Notes under the pieces: generated by a model
Told to the model about the DNA's origin: nothing
The model's input: the letters and a program-made list of their open reading frames with translations, nothing else
Databases searched by the model: none
NCBI GenBank assembly: GCA_029781135.1
Contig: JAKOXH010000043.1
Coordinates: 62,001 to 126,000, forward strand
From: Planctomycetota bacterium
Lineage (GTDB): Bacteria; Planctomycetota; Planctomycetia; Pirellulales; Lacipirellulaceae
Length of the DNA: 64,000 bases
Direction of reading: 5' to 3'
Part shown: piece after piece, positions 17,841 to 26,486 of the stretch
How the letters are laid out: the number at the start of each line of letters is the position of its first letter
Position numbering within the stretch: the first letter of the stretch is position 1
Made by a program: the position numbers and the translations under genes

Positions 17841-17911
17841 CTCGCGCAAAGACGCAAAGACGCAAAGTCCCGCATAAGTACCCTTTGCGACTCTGCGCCT
17901 TTGCGAGAGAC
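17841..17911. repeat. Family I inverted repeat with GCAAAGAC units
   Basis: Left arm CTCGCGCAAAGACGCAAAGA, followed by CGCAAAG (8-bp units), right arm CTTTGCGACTCTGCGCCTTT, followed by GCGAGAG. It fills the msrB-Mrr spacer and ends 7 bp before the next start codon. Confidence 0.88.
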
Positions 17912-17918
17912 TATTGCG

Positions 17919-18800
17919 ATGTCCACCGCCTCTTCAACGCAACGCCCACTGACCCAACTCACGCGCGAGATCGAGCAGCTCGAAGCCGAAGCGAAGCGCC
18001 TCGAAGCGGAGCGGGCGGCAATCGCCCGGGATGTCCGCCAAGTGGCCCGCCGCACCCGCTACTTGCGGCTGGCGCAAACTACTCGCCGACCTGTTGCTCA
18101 ATTCAGCCAGTGGCCGCTGGCGGTGATGTTCATCGGCCCCGTCATCGTCGGTTTCATCGTGCTCGTATTGGTCAACCTGCTCACGAGTTCCTTCCCGGCC
18201 GCGTTCTTCGGCTTCCTGCTGGGAATCGTCGCCGGCGTGGGTTTGTTTGCCTCACTCCTCTATCATCCGGCCGATACACTGTTGCCCGCCGCAATCGACG
18301 AAGCCGCGTCTCAACTACGACTCGCGAACGCTCGGCTCCAAGAAAAACTGGAACGGCTCGCCGAAACGCGAGCGCAATTGCAAAAGCTCGTTGACGAACG
18401 CCGCGACCAGATCGCGTCCGGCAAATTGCAGAAGGCAGCCTTGCTGCAACGGAATTGGAAGAAGATGGGTGACGTTGAATGGGAGGATTTCGTGGTCGAG
18501 GTGTGCCGCACACTGGGCGCGAAAGTCGAACGCACCGGCCGAACCACCGACGCCAATCTCATCGTCGACTTCAGCCCGCGTCGAGTTGTCGTCCTCACTC
18601 AAGGCGAAAAACAGGTTGTGTCCAGCGATACCATCCAACAAGTCCTCGCCGCCCAAGAAAATAATCATTGCGACGGCTGCGCGGTCATCATCAATCGTCG
18701 TTTCACGGGAGCGGCACAAGATTTTGCCCAGCGTCGCGGCTGTGCGGCCATCGGCGCGGCCGAGTTCCCCGATTTCGTCCTCGGCAAGATCGAAATTTGA
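17919..18800 (+). CDS. Membrane-anchored Mrr-like restriction endonuclease-fold protein
   Basis: 293 residues from ATG 17919. Order of parts: an N-terminal coiled coil (LTREIEQLEAEAKRLEAERA), two membrane helices (about 68-115; VMFIGPVIVGFIVLVLVNLL and a second one), another coiled coil (LRLANARLQEKLERLAETRA), then an Mrr-like domain from about residue 187 (WEDFVVEVCRTLGAKVERTG). In it, DANLIVDF and VVVLTQGEKQVV occupy the places of the D...(E/Q)xK nuclease motif, with Glu-Lys in QGEK. Mrr-type domains cut modified or foreign DNA; membrane-bound versions are uncharacterised. A role in defence is inference. The Cys pair CDGC (about 250) may bind metal. Confidence 0.7.
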   Translation: MSTASSTQRPLTQLTREIEQLEAEAKRLEAERAAIARDVRQVARRTRYLRLAQTTRRPVAQFSQWPLAVMFIGPVIVGFIVLVLVNLLTSSFPAAFFGFLLGIVAGVGLFASLLYHPADTLLPAAIDEAASQLRLANARLQEKLERLAETRAQLQKLVDERRDQIASGKLQKAALLQRNWKKMGDVEWEDFVVEVCRTLGAKVERTGRTTDANLIVDFSPRRVVVLTQGEKQVVSSDTIQQVLAAQENNHCDGCAVIINRRFTGAAQDFAQRRGCAAIGAAEFPDFVLGKIEI

Positions 18801-19124
18801 GTAGCCATTCCCGGCTGCTCGAGTTTCGATTGTCCGGTCATACAGATTCAGTTGCCGACTGTTGACCCTTAAGCGACCACGATGGCGGTGGCTGCGTCAC
18901 CCTGTCGCGTGCAAATGACTTCTTGGCCGGTCCGACGCCGCCTTTGAGCATGCACAATTTCTGCCCTACTGGCCATCCACCTCGCCGACTGGTTTCTCCT
19001 GGCACAGTAAGTGCTTTTCTCCGGCGTCAACGACTGCTCATTCGCGTGTCAACCCCGCCGATCCCGTTGCTCATTCACCCATTTGCTTTTAACCGAAAAC
19101 ATTTCGTTGCGTGGGAGATGTTTC
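18801..19124. other. Spacer upstream of the AI-2E-family transporter gene
   Basis: 324 bp without recognised genes or members of the repeat families. GGGAG at 19113-19117 is the ribosome binding site of the next gene. Confidence 0.5.
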
Positions 19125-21092
19125 ATGAAGGAGCGCGTATCGCCACTCTTTATGTTGGTGGCAATCATCACCGCCATCGCGGCCCTTTACATCGCGAAGG
19201 AAATATTACTGCCGATCGCGCTGGCGATTCTGCTGACGTTCTTGTTAACGCCGCTGGCCGATCGCCTGGAACGCTACCGTATTCCGCGTGTGTCGGCAGT
19301 CTTGCTGGTGGTAACCTTTGCCTTTGCCATCCTGGGCGGTCTCACGTGGGTTGTTGCCAATCAACTGATTGATTTGACGACCCAACTTCCGGCTCACGAA
19401 AAGAATCTCATCGACAAGATCGAGTCCATCCGCCCCACATCGCCCACGTTTACCCGCGTCGGCAAGACACTCACGGACCTCCGCGAGGTCCTGACCTATG
19501 GCAGCGACAAGAAGCACCAGGCCAACGACCCAAAATCCAAGGAAAACGATAACCCGCAGGCCCGAATTTCTGTTCCGACCGAGCTTGCCCCAAATGCGAA
19601 CGAATCGCGTGATCGGACAACGGCGGCGAAAACCATTGAATCGCTGGCCACGGCGGCGATCGAGCCAGACGCCGCCACCGCAACTACCGCCGACAAGACA
19701 GTGGCGGTCAAAGTCGTCGAAATGCCGCCTTCACCACTGCAACAACTGCAGAGTTGGCTCGGCCCGCTCGTCGCGCCACTGACGGGTGCCGGCATGGTCG
19801 TCATCCTCGTGCTGTTCCTGCTCCTCGATCGCGAGAACCAACGCGCCCGGTTCATCCAACTTTTTGGCCGGTCCCATCTGCACGCCACGACCGAAGCCGT
19901 TCACGACGTTGCGAGTCGTGTTGGCCGCTACTTGCGCGCCCTGTTTCTCATCAACGCCGGTTACGGCGCGGCGGTGGGAATTGGCCTGTGGCTCATTGGC
20001 GTTCCGGGCGCCGCGATGTGGGGAACCCTCGGTTTCGCCCTGCGATTTCTCCCCTACATCGGCCCCTGGATCGCCGCCACGCTGCCGATCGTCGTCTCCG
20101 TCGCTACATCGGCCGGCTGGACGCAACCGCTCCTCGTTCTTGGCTGGTACTTATTGGTCGAGTTGATTGCCAACAACGTCGTCGAACCATTGGCCTACGG
20201 CAACACGACGGGCGTGTCCACGGTCGGCGTGATCATCGCCGCGATCTTTTGGACGTGGCTTTGGGGCCCCCTCGGGCTGATTCTCTCCGTCCCCATGACC
20301 GTCTGCTTGCTTGTCGCCGCGCGCTATATACCGCAACTACGTTTCCTCACGGTGCTGTTCGCCGACCACCCACCGCAAACATCCGCCGAGCGCATTTACC
20401 AGCGCTTGCTGGCTTTCGACTACAACGAGCCACGCAAACTCGCCGACCGCCATCTTAAAGAAAATTCCTTGGCGACTTTCTACGACGATATTCTGGTGCC
20501 GGCTCTCGTGCTGGCCGAACAAGATCGTCACGGCGACTTGCTCAATGAGGAGCAGACTGAATTCGTGTTCGAATCGGCTGAAGACTTGGTCGCCGAATTG
20601 GCTGAAAGCGCTCATCACACCGCAGCAACAGCTCCGACGATCGACGACCGTAATGATAAAGAGATGGTTGCGGCGAACGTGCCTTCGGCGCGAGTGCTCT
20701 GCATTCCTCTTCGCGATGAAGCCGACGAACTCGCGTCCCGCATGCTCGTTCAACTTCTGAAAGCCGCGGGCTTCCAAGCCGACGCCGGCGCCGCCCAATC
20801 GCTCACCAGTGAATTGGTCGACCAAGTGGCCGAGTCGGATAGCGATATCGTCGTGATCTCGGTCCTACCGCCCATTGCTCCGCGTGACAGCCGCTTGCTG
20901 TGGCGTCGTCTTCGCGCACGCTATCCTCGCCTCCCAATCGTGATCGGCTTTTGGACGGCCACCAACGAAAAACAATCGCTCGCCGAACCAGTCGCCGACG
21001 CCAGTAGCCGCGTCGTAACGACCTTGGCCGACGCCGTCGCAGCCGTCCGCGCCATCGCTCTGCACACCACGCCCGTGGCGAAAACCGCGTAA
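19125..21092 (+). CDS. AI-2E/PerM-family transporter with extra C-terminal Rossmann-like domain
   Basis: 655 residues. The start at 19125 is supported by GGGAG 7 bases upstream. The N-terminal 460 residues form the AI-2E/PerM membrane domain: paired helices at the start (FMLVAIITAIAALYIAKEIL), a polar insert at about 110-205, then LYALFLINAGYGAA-type helices, GLWLIGVPGAAMWGTLGFAL and IGPWIAATLPIVV and the NNVVEPLAYG motif. Residues about 520-640 (RVLCIPLRDEADELASRMLV ... SDSDIVVISVLPP ... PIVIGFW) resemble the fold of B12-binding domains, but the DxHxxG cobalamin ligand motif is absent. The substrate is unknown; family members are proposed to export AI-2 or act as Na/H antiporters. Confidence 0.85.
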   Translation: MKERVSPLFMLVAIITAIAALYIAKEILLPIALAILLTFLLTPLADRLERYRIPRVSAVLLVVTFAFAILGGLTWVVANQLIDLTTQLPAHEKNLIDKIESIRPTSPTFTRVGKTLTDLREVLTYGSDKKHQANDPKSKENDNPQARISVPTELAPNANESRDRTTAAKTIESLATAAIEPDAATATTADKTVAVKVVEMPPSPLQQLQSWLGPLVAPLTGAGMVVILVLFLLLDRENQRARFIQLFGRSHLHATTEAVHDVASRVGRYLRALFLINAGYGAAVGIGLWLIGVPGAAMWGTLGFALRFLPYIGPWIAATLPIVVSVATSAGWTQPLLVLGWYLLVELIANNVVEPLAYGNTTGVSTVGVIIAAIFWTWLWGPLGLILSVPMTVCLLVAARYIPQLRFLTVLFADHPPQTSAERIYQRLLAFDYNEPRKLADRHLKENSLATFYDDILVPALVLAEQDRHGDLLNEEQTEFVFESAEDLVAELAESAHHTAATAPTIDDRNDKEMVAANVPSARVLCIPLRDEADELASRMLVQLLKAAGFQADAGAAQSLTSELVDQVAESDSDIVVISVLPPIAPRDSRLLWRRLRARYPRLPIVIGFWTATNEKQSLAEPVADASSRVVTTLADAVAAVRAIALHTTPVAKTA

Positions 21093-21190
21093 TCACAGTG
21101 GTGCGCAAATAACGTCAGCTGATCTTGGCCGAGCTTTTCTGCGTTGACTATAATCGAACATCAAGGAACAAACATTTTTTGGACAAACGA

Positions 21191-21415
21191 ATGACACAAC
21201 TTAAGTTCATCATCGAACAACATGCCGATGGGTTTGTTGCTTATCCACTCGGTTTACAGGGTGTCGTCGTTGGCGAAGGCGATACGTATGACGAAGCGCT
21301 GGCCGATGCGCGGTCGGCCGCCAAGTTTCATATCGAAACATTCGGCCATGAAGCGTTCCCAACGGACTCACCTCTTGTGAACGCCTATCTGGTAGACGCC
21401 GGAGTGGACGCCTGA
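21191..21415 (+). CDS. HicB-like antitoxin
   Basis: 74 residues from ATG 21191. The partial RNase H-like HicB fold is visible: MTQLKFIIEQHADGFVAYPL, then GLQGVVVGEGDTYDEALADA and AAKFHIETFG. It lacks a C-terminal HTH/AHH domain, which puts it in the short HicB class. The stop overlaps the start of the toxin gene by one base (TGATG). A less likely start is at 21125. Confidence 0.88.
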   Translation: MTQLKFIIEQHADGFVAYPLGLQGVVVGEGDTYDEALADARSAAKFHIETFGHEAFPTDSPLVNAYLVDAGVDA

Positions 21416-21657
21416 TGGCGAAGTTCCCCGTCGATGCTCCAAAACACCGCGTTATCAAAGCTCTGGCCACGATGGGATTTGAGATCGTGCGCGAGGCCGA
21501 GCACATCGCGCTCCGACGCACGAATCCCGATGGCTCTACCACGCCGATGACGCTTCCCAACCATCGAACGATGAGAGGTTCGACATTGCGGCGCATTTGT
21601 ACCCAAGCTGGAATCGAACGCGCAGCATTTCTTAAGGCATACGAGGCGAGTAAGTGA
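21415..21657 (+). CDS. HicA-like mRNA interferase toxin
   Basis: 80 residues with the double-stranded-RNA-binding-like HicA fold: APKHRVIKALATMGFEIVRE, AEHIALRRTNPDGSTTPMTL and PNHRTMRGSTLRRICTQAGI. The His in AEHIAL sits where the catalytic His of HicA is found. Translationally coupled to the HicB-like gene. Its stop lies only 3 bp from the stop of the convergent helicase gene, so there is no room for a terminator between them. Confidence 0.9.
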   Translation: MAKFPVDAPKHRVIKALATMGFEIVREAEHIALRRTNPDGSTTPMTLPNHRTMRGSTLRRICTQAGIERAAFLKAYEASK

Positions 21658-21660
21658 CCC

Positions 21661-24030
21661 TCACCGCGCTGGCCGCACCGCGCTGTGCGCCAGAATGATC
21701 TTCTTCTGCCCCACCGTGGCGAACTGAATCGTCGCCCGGCGGTTCTTGCCGGAACCAGAAAGTGCGACGATCTTCCCCGGCCCGTATTCCGGATGTGCCA
21801 CGATCATGCCCTGTTTGAACACGTCCGGCGAAACGCGCGGCAGTGCGGAATGCACAGCGGCGGCCTGCTCCCGCGACGGCGAAGCACTGCTGGACAAGCC
21901 AGCCGTGGCACCCGCTCGTGCCAGGGCGGCAGCCGTCGTGAGCGCGGCGGCGGCGATTCCGAGCGCTGTTTGCCTTTTGTTGTCCGCACCATCACCGGTG
22001 GAAACTGACTCCGTTGTAACATCCTCCAACTGAAAATCCCAAGAGTCGTCGCCCTCGTCGTCGTCACTCGGCGTATCCCAAGGATCGAATGGATGCGGGT
22101 CAAATGCCTCCTCGCCGCCCAGCATCTCCATTTCGTTGCGGGGCATTTCCATCAGGAACGAACTGGGAATCGTCCGGCGCCGCACGCCGCGGAAATCACG
22201 CGTGATGGCATAACTCATTTGCAGCTCTTCCTTCGCCCGCGTGATGCCGACGAACGCCAGCCGGCGCTCTTCCTCCAATTCGTCCGGATGTTGCCCGACA
22301 CGCTCGTGCGGCAATACGCCATCCTCGACCGCCACAATGAACACGATGGGAAACTCGAGCCCCTTTGCCGCGTGCAGCGTCATCAGTGTGACTTTGTCGG
22401 TCTCCGTGTCCCAATTGTCGGTCTCGTTCACCAGCCACGACCGCTCCAAATAGGCTTCGATCTGACCGCCGCCCGGGTTCTGTTCATCGAATTGCCGCGC
22501 ATCTGTCAACAACTCTTCAATATTGGCCAGGCGATTTTGATCCTGTTCATCATCGCTCCCCAGTGACGCCTTGTAGCCCGACGCTTCGAGCACCGTGCCA
22601 ATCACTTCCTCGACATCGCCGTGAAACACAGCCGCGATGCGGTCAATGATTTCGACATACGCCGCCACCTTGGCCGCCGTCCCCTTTGAAAAACCTTCAA
22701 TCTGCCAGGCGGCCCGAGCTGCTTCCAGAAGTGGAATACCATGACGATACGCATGCTCGGTGAGCCGTTCGATCGTCTTCCGCCCGATACCACGCACCGG
22801 CGTGTTGATCGTTCGCTCGAACGCCATGTCATCGCGCGGGTTGTTCACCAACTGGCAATACGCCAGGACGTCCTTGATTTCCTTGCGCGCGAAGAACTCT
22901 TGCCCGCGCACCATTTGGAACGGCACGCCCGCATTCCGCATGGCCTTCTCGATCGATCGCGACAACGCATTCACGCGATAGAACACCGCGTAGTCGCTCG
23001 GCTGGCGTTTGCCCTCGGCCACCGATGCGCGAATCTGCTCCGCGATGTCGGTCGCCTCCTTGTCCTGATCGATGTACGCGATGAGCCGGACCGCCGTCCC
23101 TTCGCCGTTTTCAGTCCACAAATCCTTTCGCTTGCGTTTAAGGTTGTGGCCAATCAACTCGTCGGCCACGCGCAAAATCCGTTTCGTGCTCCGATAATTG
23201 CGTTCAAGCCGCACGACTTTCACACTCGGGTAATCGCGTTCGAACTCCAAGATGTTGTTGAGGTCCGCACCCCGCCACCCGTAAATGGATTGATCGGGGT
23301 CGCCCGTCACCGCCAGGTTCGGATAATCGGACGACAGCGCCCGCAGAATCACATACTGCGCGCGGTTCGTATCTTGGTACTCATCGACCATCACGTAGCG
23401 ATAGCGCGCGTCGAGTTCCGCCCGAATCTCGGCGTGCTCGTATAACAGCTTGGCAACGTGCAACAGCAGATCATCGAAATCGACGGCCGACGACGCCAGC
23501 AGCTTCGCCTGATACGCCGGATACACCTCCGCCACCACGCGGCTCAACATGCTGCCGCTCCGCGGCTGGTACTCGTCGGCCGTGATCAGTTTGTTCTTGG
23601 CCGCACTGATCGCCTCGTGCAGGCGATCGGGCGAATAGTTGAGCGTGTTAATCTCGCGGGCTTCAATCACGCGTTTGATGGTTTGCCGCGCGTCGCTTGT
23701 ATCGTAGATCGTGAAGTTCGGCTCCAGCCCCACGTATTCGGCGTACCGCCGCAACAGCATCGCCCCGAACCGGTGAAACGTACTCAGCCACACCCGGCGA
23801 CCGGGTGCCAGCTCGGCCACGCGCCGCTGCATTTCGTCGGCGGCTTTGTTTGTGAAGGTGAGTGCCAGAATCTGCGAAGGCTCGACACCGCTTTCGATCA
23901 AATATGCAATGCGGTGCGTGATCACCCGCGTCTTGCCGCTACCCGGCCCAGCCAACACCAACAGCGGCCCTTCGTGGTGGGTCACGGCCGCCCGCTGCGG
24001 CTCTGTCAACGATTCCAGAAGATGATTCAT
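21661..24030 (-). CDS. pcrA: DNA helicase PcrA/UvrD, superfamily 1
   Basis: 789 residues from ATG 24030 (MNHLLESLTEPQRAAVTHHE). All SF1A motifs are visible: Walker A LAGPGSGKTRV (motif I), LALTFTNKAADEM (Ia), VDEYQDTNRAQ (II), VTGDPDQSIYGWRGAD (III), LERNYRST (IV), MTLHAAKGLEFPIVFI (V) and RLAFVGITRAKEEL (VI). The C-terminal 50 residues (HPEYGPGKIVALSGSG...) are the PcrA Tudor-like domain that binds RNA polymerase. The linker before it has a long Ala/Ser-rich stretch. Role: 3'-5' unwinding in nucleotide-excision repair, replication restart and removal of RecA. The gene is convergent with hicA. Confidence 0.96.
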   Translation of the reverse strand: MNHLLESLTEPQRAAVTHHEGPLLVLAGPGSGKTRVITHRIAYLIESGVEPSQILALTFTNKAADEMQRRVAELAPGRRVWLSTFHRFGAMLLRRYAEYVGLEPNFTIYDTSDARQTIKRVIEAREINTLNYSPDRLHEAISAAKNKLITADEYQPRSGSMLSRVVAEVYPAYQAKLLASSAVDFDDLLLHVAKLLYEHAEIRAELDARYRYVMVDEYQDTNRAQYVILRALSSDYPNLAVTGDPDQSIYGWRGADLNNILEFERDYPSVKVVRLERNYRSTKRILRVADELIGHNLKRKRKDLWTENGEGTAVRLIAYIDQDKEATDIAEQIRASVAEGKRQPSDYAVFYRVNALSRSIEKAMRNAGVPFQMVRGQEFFARKEIKDVLAYCQLVNNPRDDMAFERTINTPVRGIGRKTIERLTEHAYRHGIPLLEAARAAWQIEGFSKGTAAKVAAYVEIIDRIAAVFHGDVEEVIGTVLEASGYKASLGSDDEQDQNRLANIEELLTDARQFDEQNPGGGQIEAYLERSWLVNETDNWDTETDKVTLMTLHAAKGLEFPIVFIVAVEDGVLPHERVGQHPDELEEERRLAFVGITRAKEELQMSYAITRDFRGVRRRTIPSSFLMEMPRNEMEMLGGEEAFDPHPFDPWDTPSDDDEGDDSWDFQLEDVTTESVSTGDGADNKRQTALGIAAAALTTAAALARAGATAGLSSSASPSREQAAAVHSALPRVSPDVFKQGMIVAHPEYGPGKIVALSGSGKNRRATIQFATVGQKKIILAHSAVRPAR

Positions 24031-24423
24031 ACTACATAGCCCGGCCCACCGGGCCGGGACAAATATCACTCGAAAACACCCGATTCACGCGCTGCTTTTG
24101 CGGCACACCACACGCGTTGCTCAAGCCCGGCCGAAACGGCCAGGCTATTTGGTTGCCGCATGTCTTCTCCCTTCCATCATTCCGCATTCATGTTCGTCCG
24201 TATATCCCCAGCCATAAACTTCGAATGGGCCGAGTTGGTCCATGTTGTACGATCGCCCGCCGGAAAGTGCTAGCATTGCCACAAAAATCTTCCCGTATTT
24301 TTCCGCTCATGATTCGACGTGGCAACGAAACTTGGTATACTCCGCGAAATACTGGCGGGCCGAGCGTGCCATGATGCGCGTTGACCCCATTTCATTTTTT
24401 CTCATTTAAGGGAGGGAACCCGC
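24031..24423. other. Spacer between pcrA and the alpha-CTD gene
   Basis: 393 bp that must contain the pcrA promoter on the left and the promoter of the alpha-CTD gene on the right (see 24313-24341). CATAGCCCGGCCCACCGGGCCGGG near 24035-24058 forms a small GC hairpin. No genes recognised. Confidence 0.5.
24313..24341 (+). promoter_or_regulatory. Candidate sigma-70 promoter of the alpha-CTD gene
   Basis: TTCGAC (24313-24318), 17-bp spacer, TATACT (24336-24341). The predicted transcript would have a leader of about 75 nt ending in the strong Shine-Dalgarno GGGAGGG (24410-24416) 7 bases before the ATG. Both hexamers fit the housekeeping consensus with few mismatches. Confidence 0.5.
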
Positions 24424-24693
24424 ATGACCCGTATCCCGTTGAATCGCGCTTACGAACATTCGCAAGACCTGAAAGAAAAATTGGAGATGAGCACCGCTGA
24501 AATCGGCTTAGCGGTCCGCACCACCAATTGCCTCGAAGAGCGCGGCGTGTTCACGGTCGATGATCTGCTTCATTGCACCCGGGAAGACCTGCTGAGTATT
24601 TCGAATTTCGGCGAAAAGACGCTCGAAGAAGTGTACAAGGCCCTCGAAAACATCGGCTTCTATCGCCCTGGCCGCATGCCGGTCGAAGTGTAG
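24424..24693 (+). CDS. Stand-alone RNA polymerase alpha C-terminal-domain protein
   Basis: 89 residues that correspond to the alpha-CTD alone. The sequence LAVRTTNCLEERGVFTVDDL is the alpha-CTD helix-1 region (LSVRxxNCL in RpoA), LLSISNFGEKTLEEVYKAL contains the (HhH)2-like loop of the 265-determinant region. The first 25 residues (MTRIPLNRAYEHSQDLKEK) are short and specific to this type. It could bind UP elements or other DNA or compete for transcription factors; the role is unknown. A strong ribosome binding site and a good promoter suggest high expression. Confidence 0.85.
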   Translation: MTRIPLNRAYEHSQDLKEKLEMSTAEIGLAVRTTNCLEERGVFTVDDLLHCTREDLLSISNFGEKTLEEVYKALENIGFYRPGRMPVEV

Positions 24694-24716
24694 ATTCTTT
24701 TGCAGAACGAGGGTTG

Positions 24717-24753
24717 CTGGGGTCGAGCCCGTAGGCGAGCCTCCAGCCAACTA
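24717..24753. repeat. GCTGGGGTCGAGCC repeat, copy B2
   Basis: GCTGGGGTCGAGCCCGTAGG and CGAGCCTCCAGCC form one short hairpin, related to B1 at 13643-13710. Confidence 0.65.
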
Positions 24754-24793
24754 GTGCGTCTGCACAGCCGATGGCTTGCAGGAGCCGATAGAT

Positions 24794-24867
24794 TGTGGGA
24801 GGCCTCTCTGAGGCCGATTTCGTGTTACGTTGGAAAGCGTCATCGGCGTCGGGAGACGCCTCCCACA
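24794..24867. repeat. 74-bp palindromic repeat, copy A2
   Basis: TGTGGGAGGCCTCTCTGAGG ... GTCGGGAGACGCCTCCCACA, complete copy with ends that pair perfectly over TGTGGGAGGC. Placed directly after B2, as A1 is placed directly before B1. The spacer 24694-25011 holds nothing else. Confidence 0.93.
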
Positions 24868-25011
24868 CATTTGTTCACGGCGCGGCTATCATTTAGCGTC
24901 AAAACGCTGCCGTTTGCTCTGCTGTTAGCAGGCCGAAATTTGTGAGACAATGGACAGCACGGGTTGGCTGCGCGCCGCAGCCTGGCTCGTACCATTTTTC
25001 TCGCGAATGCC

Positions 25012-26067
25012 ATGTTCCCTCGCCTGCGACTGTTCGTCAAGAAACGTGGCTCTCGGCATACCGTGACGCCGTGGGTCAGCAAGGTGACCGAGGGGCTGCT
25101 ATCGGCCGGATTGGTGATTCTAGGGGTCGTCGGCAGCTACTGGCTGATCGATTACGCCATCACGGAAACCGACGTCGGCCGCTGGCCCTGGTTCGCCATG
25201 CTGATCCCGCTGGCACTCGTCGTCTACGGTGTCGTTGGTATCGTGCATGTGTTGTGGACGTCGGCCATCTCAACCGAACGTCGTGCGGCCGTCGTGCAAA
25301 AGGCCACGGATTGGGAATTGCCCGGCGTCGATGACCCCCAAGCGCGGCCGACGCTTCCCTCGATTCCACCAATCGATACGGTAATCGATAGCCCCGGCGT
25401 GCGACTCGCGTACCGCTTGCCGATCGATGCCGCGTCAAATTGGGTATCGTTCACGATGGCCGCCGTTTGCATCAGTTGGAATGCACTGGTCGTCGTCTTC
25501 GTCGTTCAGGTCATCGCGCTCCACATCCAGGGCAATCCCAATTGGCTATTAACTTGGCTAATGGTGCCGCTCGTGCTGGCTGGCGTATGGACCCTGGGCA
25601 CGATCGCTCGCCAACTTCTCCTTAATGCGGCCATGGGCGCGACACTCGTCGAAGTTTCGCAACACCCGTTTTACCCGGGCGGCACGTTCCACGGCTTTGT
25701 CTCGCAAACCGGCAACGTCCACGTTCGTTGGCTGCAAATTCAACTGATCTGTGAGGAGCAAGCCATCTACCCGCAAGGCACCGATACCCGTCGCGCCACC
25801 GAGCGCGTCTTTCGCAAGACGCTTTTTAGCCAGCGCAAGTTCGACATCGTGCGTCAGCAAGCGTTCGAAACTACCTTCGATATCGCTCTGCCCGAAACCG
25901 CAATGCACTCCTTCGTTTCGCCCCATAACGGGGTGATTTGGTCACTCGTCGTTTGCGGTCGCCTGGCCGGTTGGGGCGATTTCGAACGCCGTTTTCCCGT
26001 GTACGTTTACCCATTGCGTACGGCGGCGCCAACCGTACATCCCAACGTCATGATGGCCCGAGTCTAA
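25012..26067 (+). CDS. Membrane protein with C-terminal arrestin-like domain, unknown function
   Basis: 351 residues from ATG 25012. Two pairs of membrane helices are separated by a short cytoplasmic-type loop: LLSAGLVILGVVGSYWLIDY and WFAMLIPLALVVYGVVGIVH in the first pair; VSFTMAAVCISWNALVVVFV and WLMVPLVLAGVWTLGTI in the second. The C-terminal 140 residues (FYPGGTFHGFVSQTGNVHVR ... FETTFDIALPETAMHSFVSP ... VWSLVV-like strand and RFPVYVYPL) have the strand pattern of arrestin-like immunoglobulin sandwiches, as in Spo0M and DUF3592-associated proteins. It is the first gene of a three-gene operon (gaps 2 bp and -4 bp). No function is known to me. Confidence 0.75.
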   Translation: MFPRLRLFVKKRGSRHTVTPWVSKVTEGLLSAGLVILGVVGSYWLIDYAITETDVGRWPWFAMLIPLALVVYGVVGIVHVLWTSAISTERRAAVVQKATDWELPGVDDPQARPTLPSIPPIDTVIDSPGVRLAYRLPIDAASNWVSFTMAAVCISWNALVVVFVVQVIALHIQGNPNWLLTWLMVPLVLAGVWTLGTIARQLLLNAAMGATLVEVSQHPFYPGGTFHGFVSQTGNVHVRWLQIQLICEEQAIYPQGTDTRRATERVFRKTLFSQRKFDIVRQQAFETTFDIALPETAMHSFVSPHNGVIWSLVVCGRLAGWGDFERRFPVYVYPLRTAAPTVHPNVMMARV

Positions 26068-26069
26068 TC

Positions 26070-26486
26070 GTGAATGCGCTACCAAATATACGCATCGTCC
26101 TCGACTCAACGAGCGGTCACTACCAGCCCGGCGAGCGACTTTCTGGCCGCCTCACGATCGACGGAACCCAGATGCGACTAGTGCGGGCCGCTGAACTTTC
26201 GGTCCTCTGGTACACGGCCGGCAAAGGCGAAGAGGATTTTGCCGTGCATCATTTCGAGCGGCACGTCGACGACGTTGCCAAGCCGCTCGATCTCCGCGTG
26301 CCGCTGCGATTTTCGACCGTCTTGCCGCCCAGCCCGCTGAGTTACGACGGCAAGATCGTGAAGATCTGCTGGTGCGTGCGGGTGCGGCTCTTCATGCCCC
26401 ATGCTCAGGAAGCCGTGGCCGAGTTGCCGTTTCCGCTCGGTGGAGTTGCGCCCGCGAATGACGTGCCGCCGGAGGAAACACCGTGA
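26070..26486 (+). CDS. Small arrestin-like protein
   Basis: 138 residues, starting with GTG at 26070, two bases after the preceding stop. NIRIVLDSTSGHYQPGERLSG is the typical first hairpin of arrestin-like domains (GxYxPGxxLxG), repeated in type in the C-terminal domain of the upstream protein (YPGGTFHG). KPLDLRVPLRFSTVLPPSPL followed by YDGKIVKICWCVRVRLFM corresponds to the later strands (PSYxGxxIxWxVRV). The GTG start is chosen because upstream codons of this frame lie inside the preceding gene. Likely a partner of the upstream membrane protein. Confidence 0.7.
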   Translation: MNALPNIRIVLDSTSGHYQPGERLSGRLTIDGTQMRLVRAAELSVLWYTAGKGEEDFAVHHFERHVDDVAKPLDLRVPLRFSTVLPPSPLSYDGKIVKICWCVRVRLFMPHAQEAVAELPFPLGGVAPANDVPPEETP

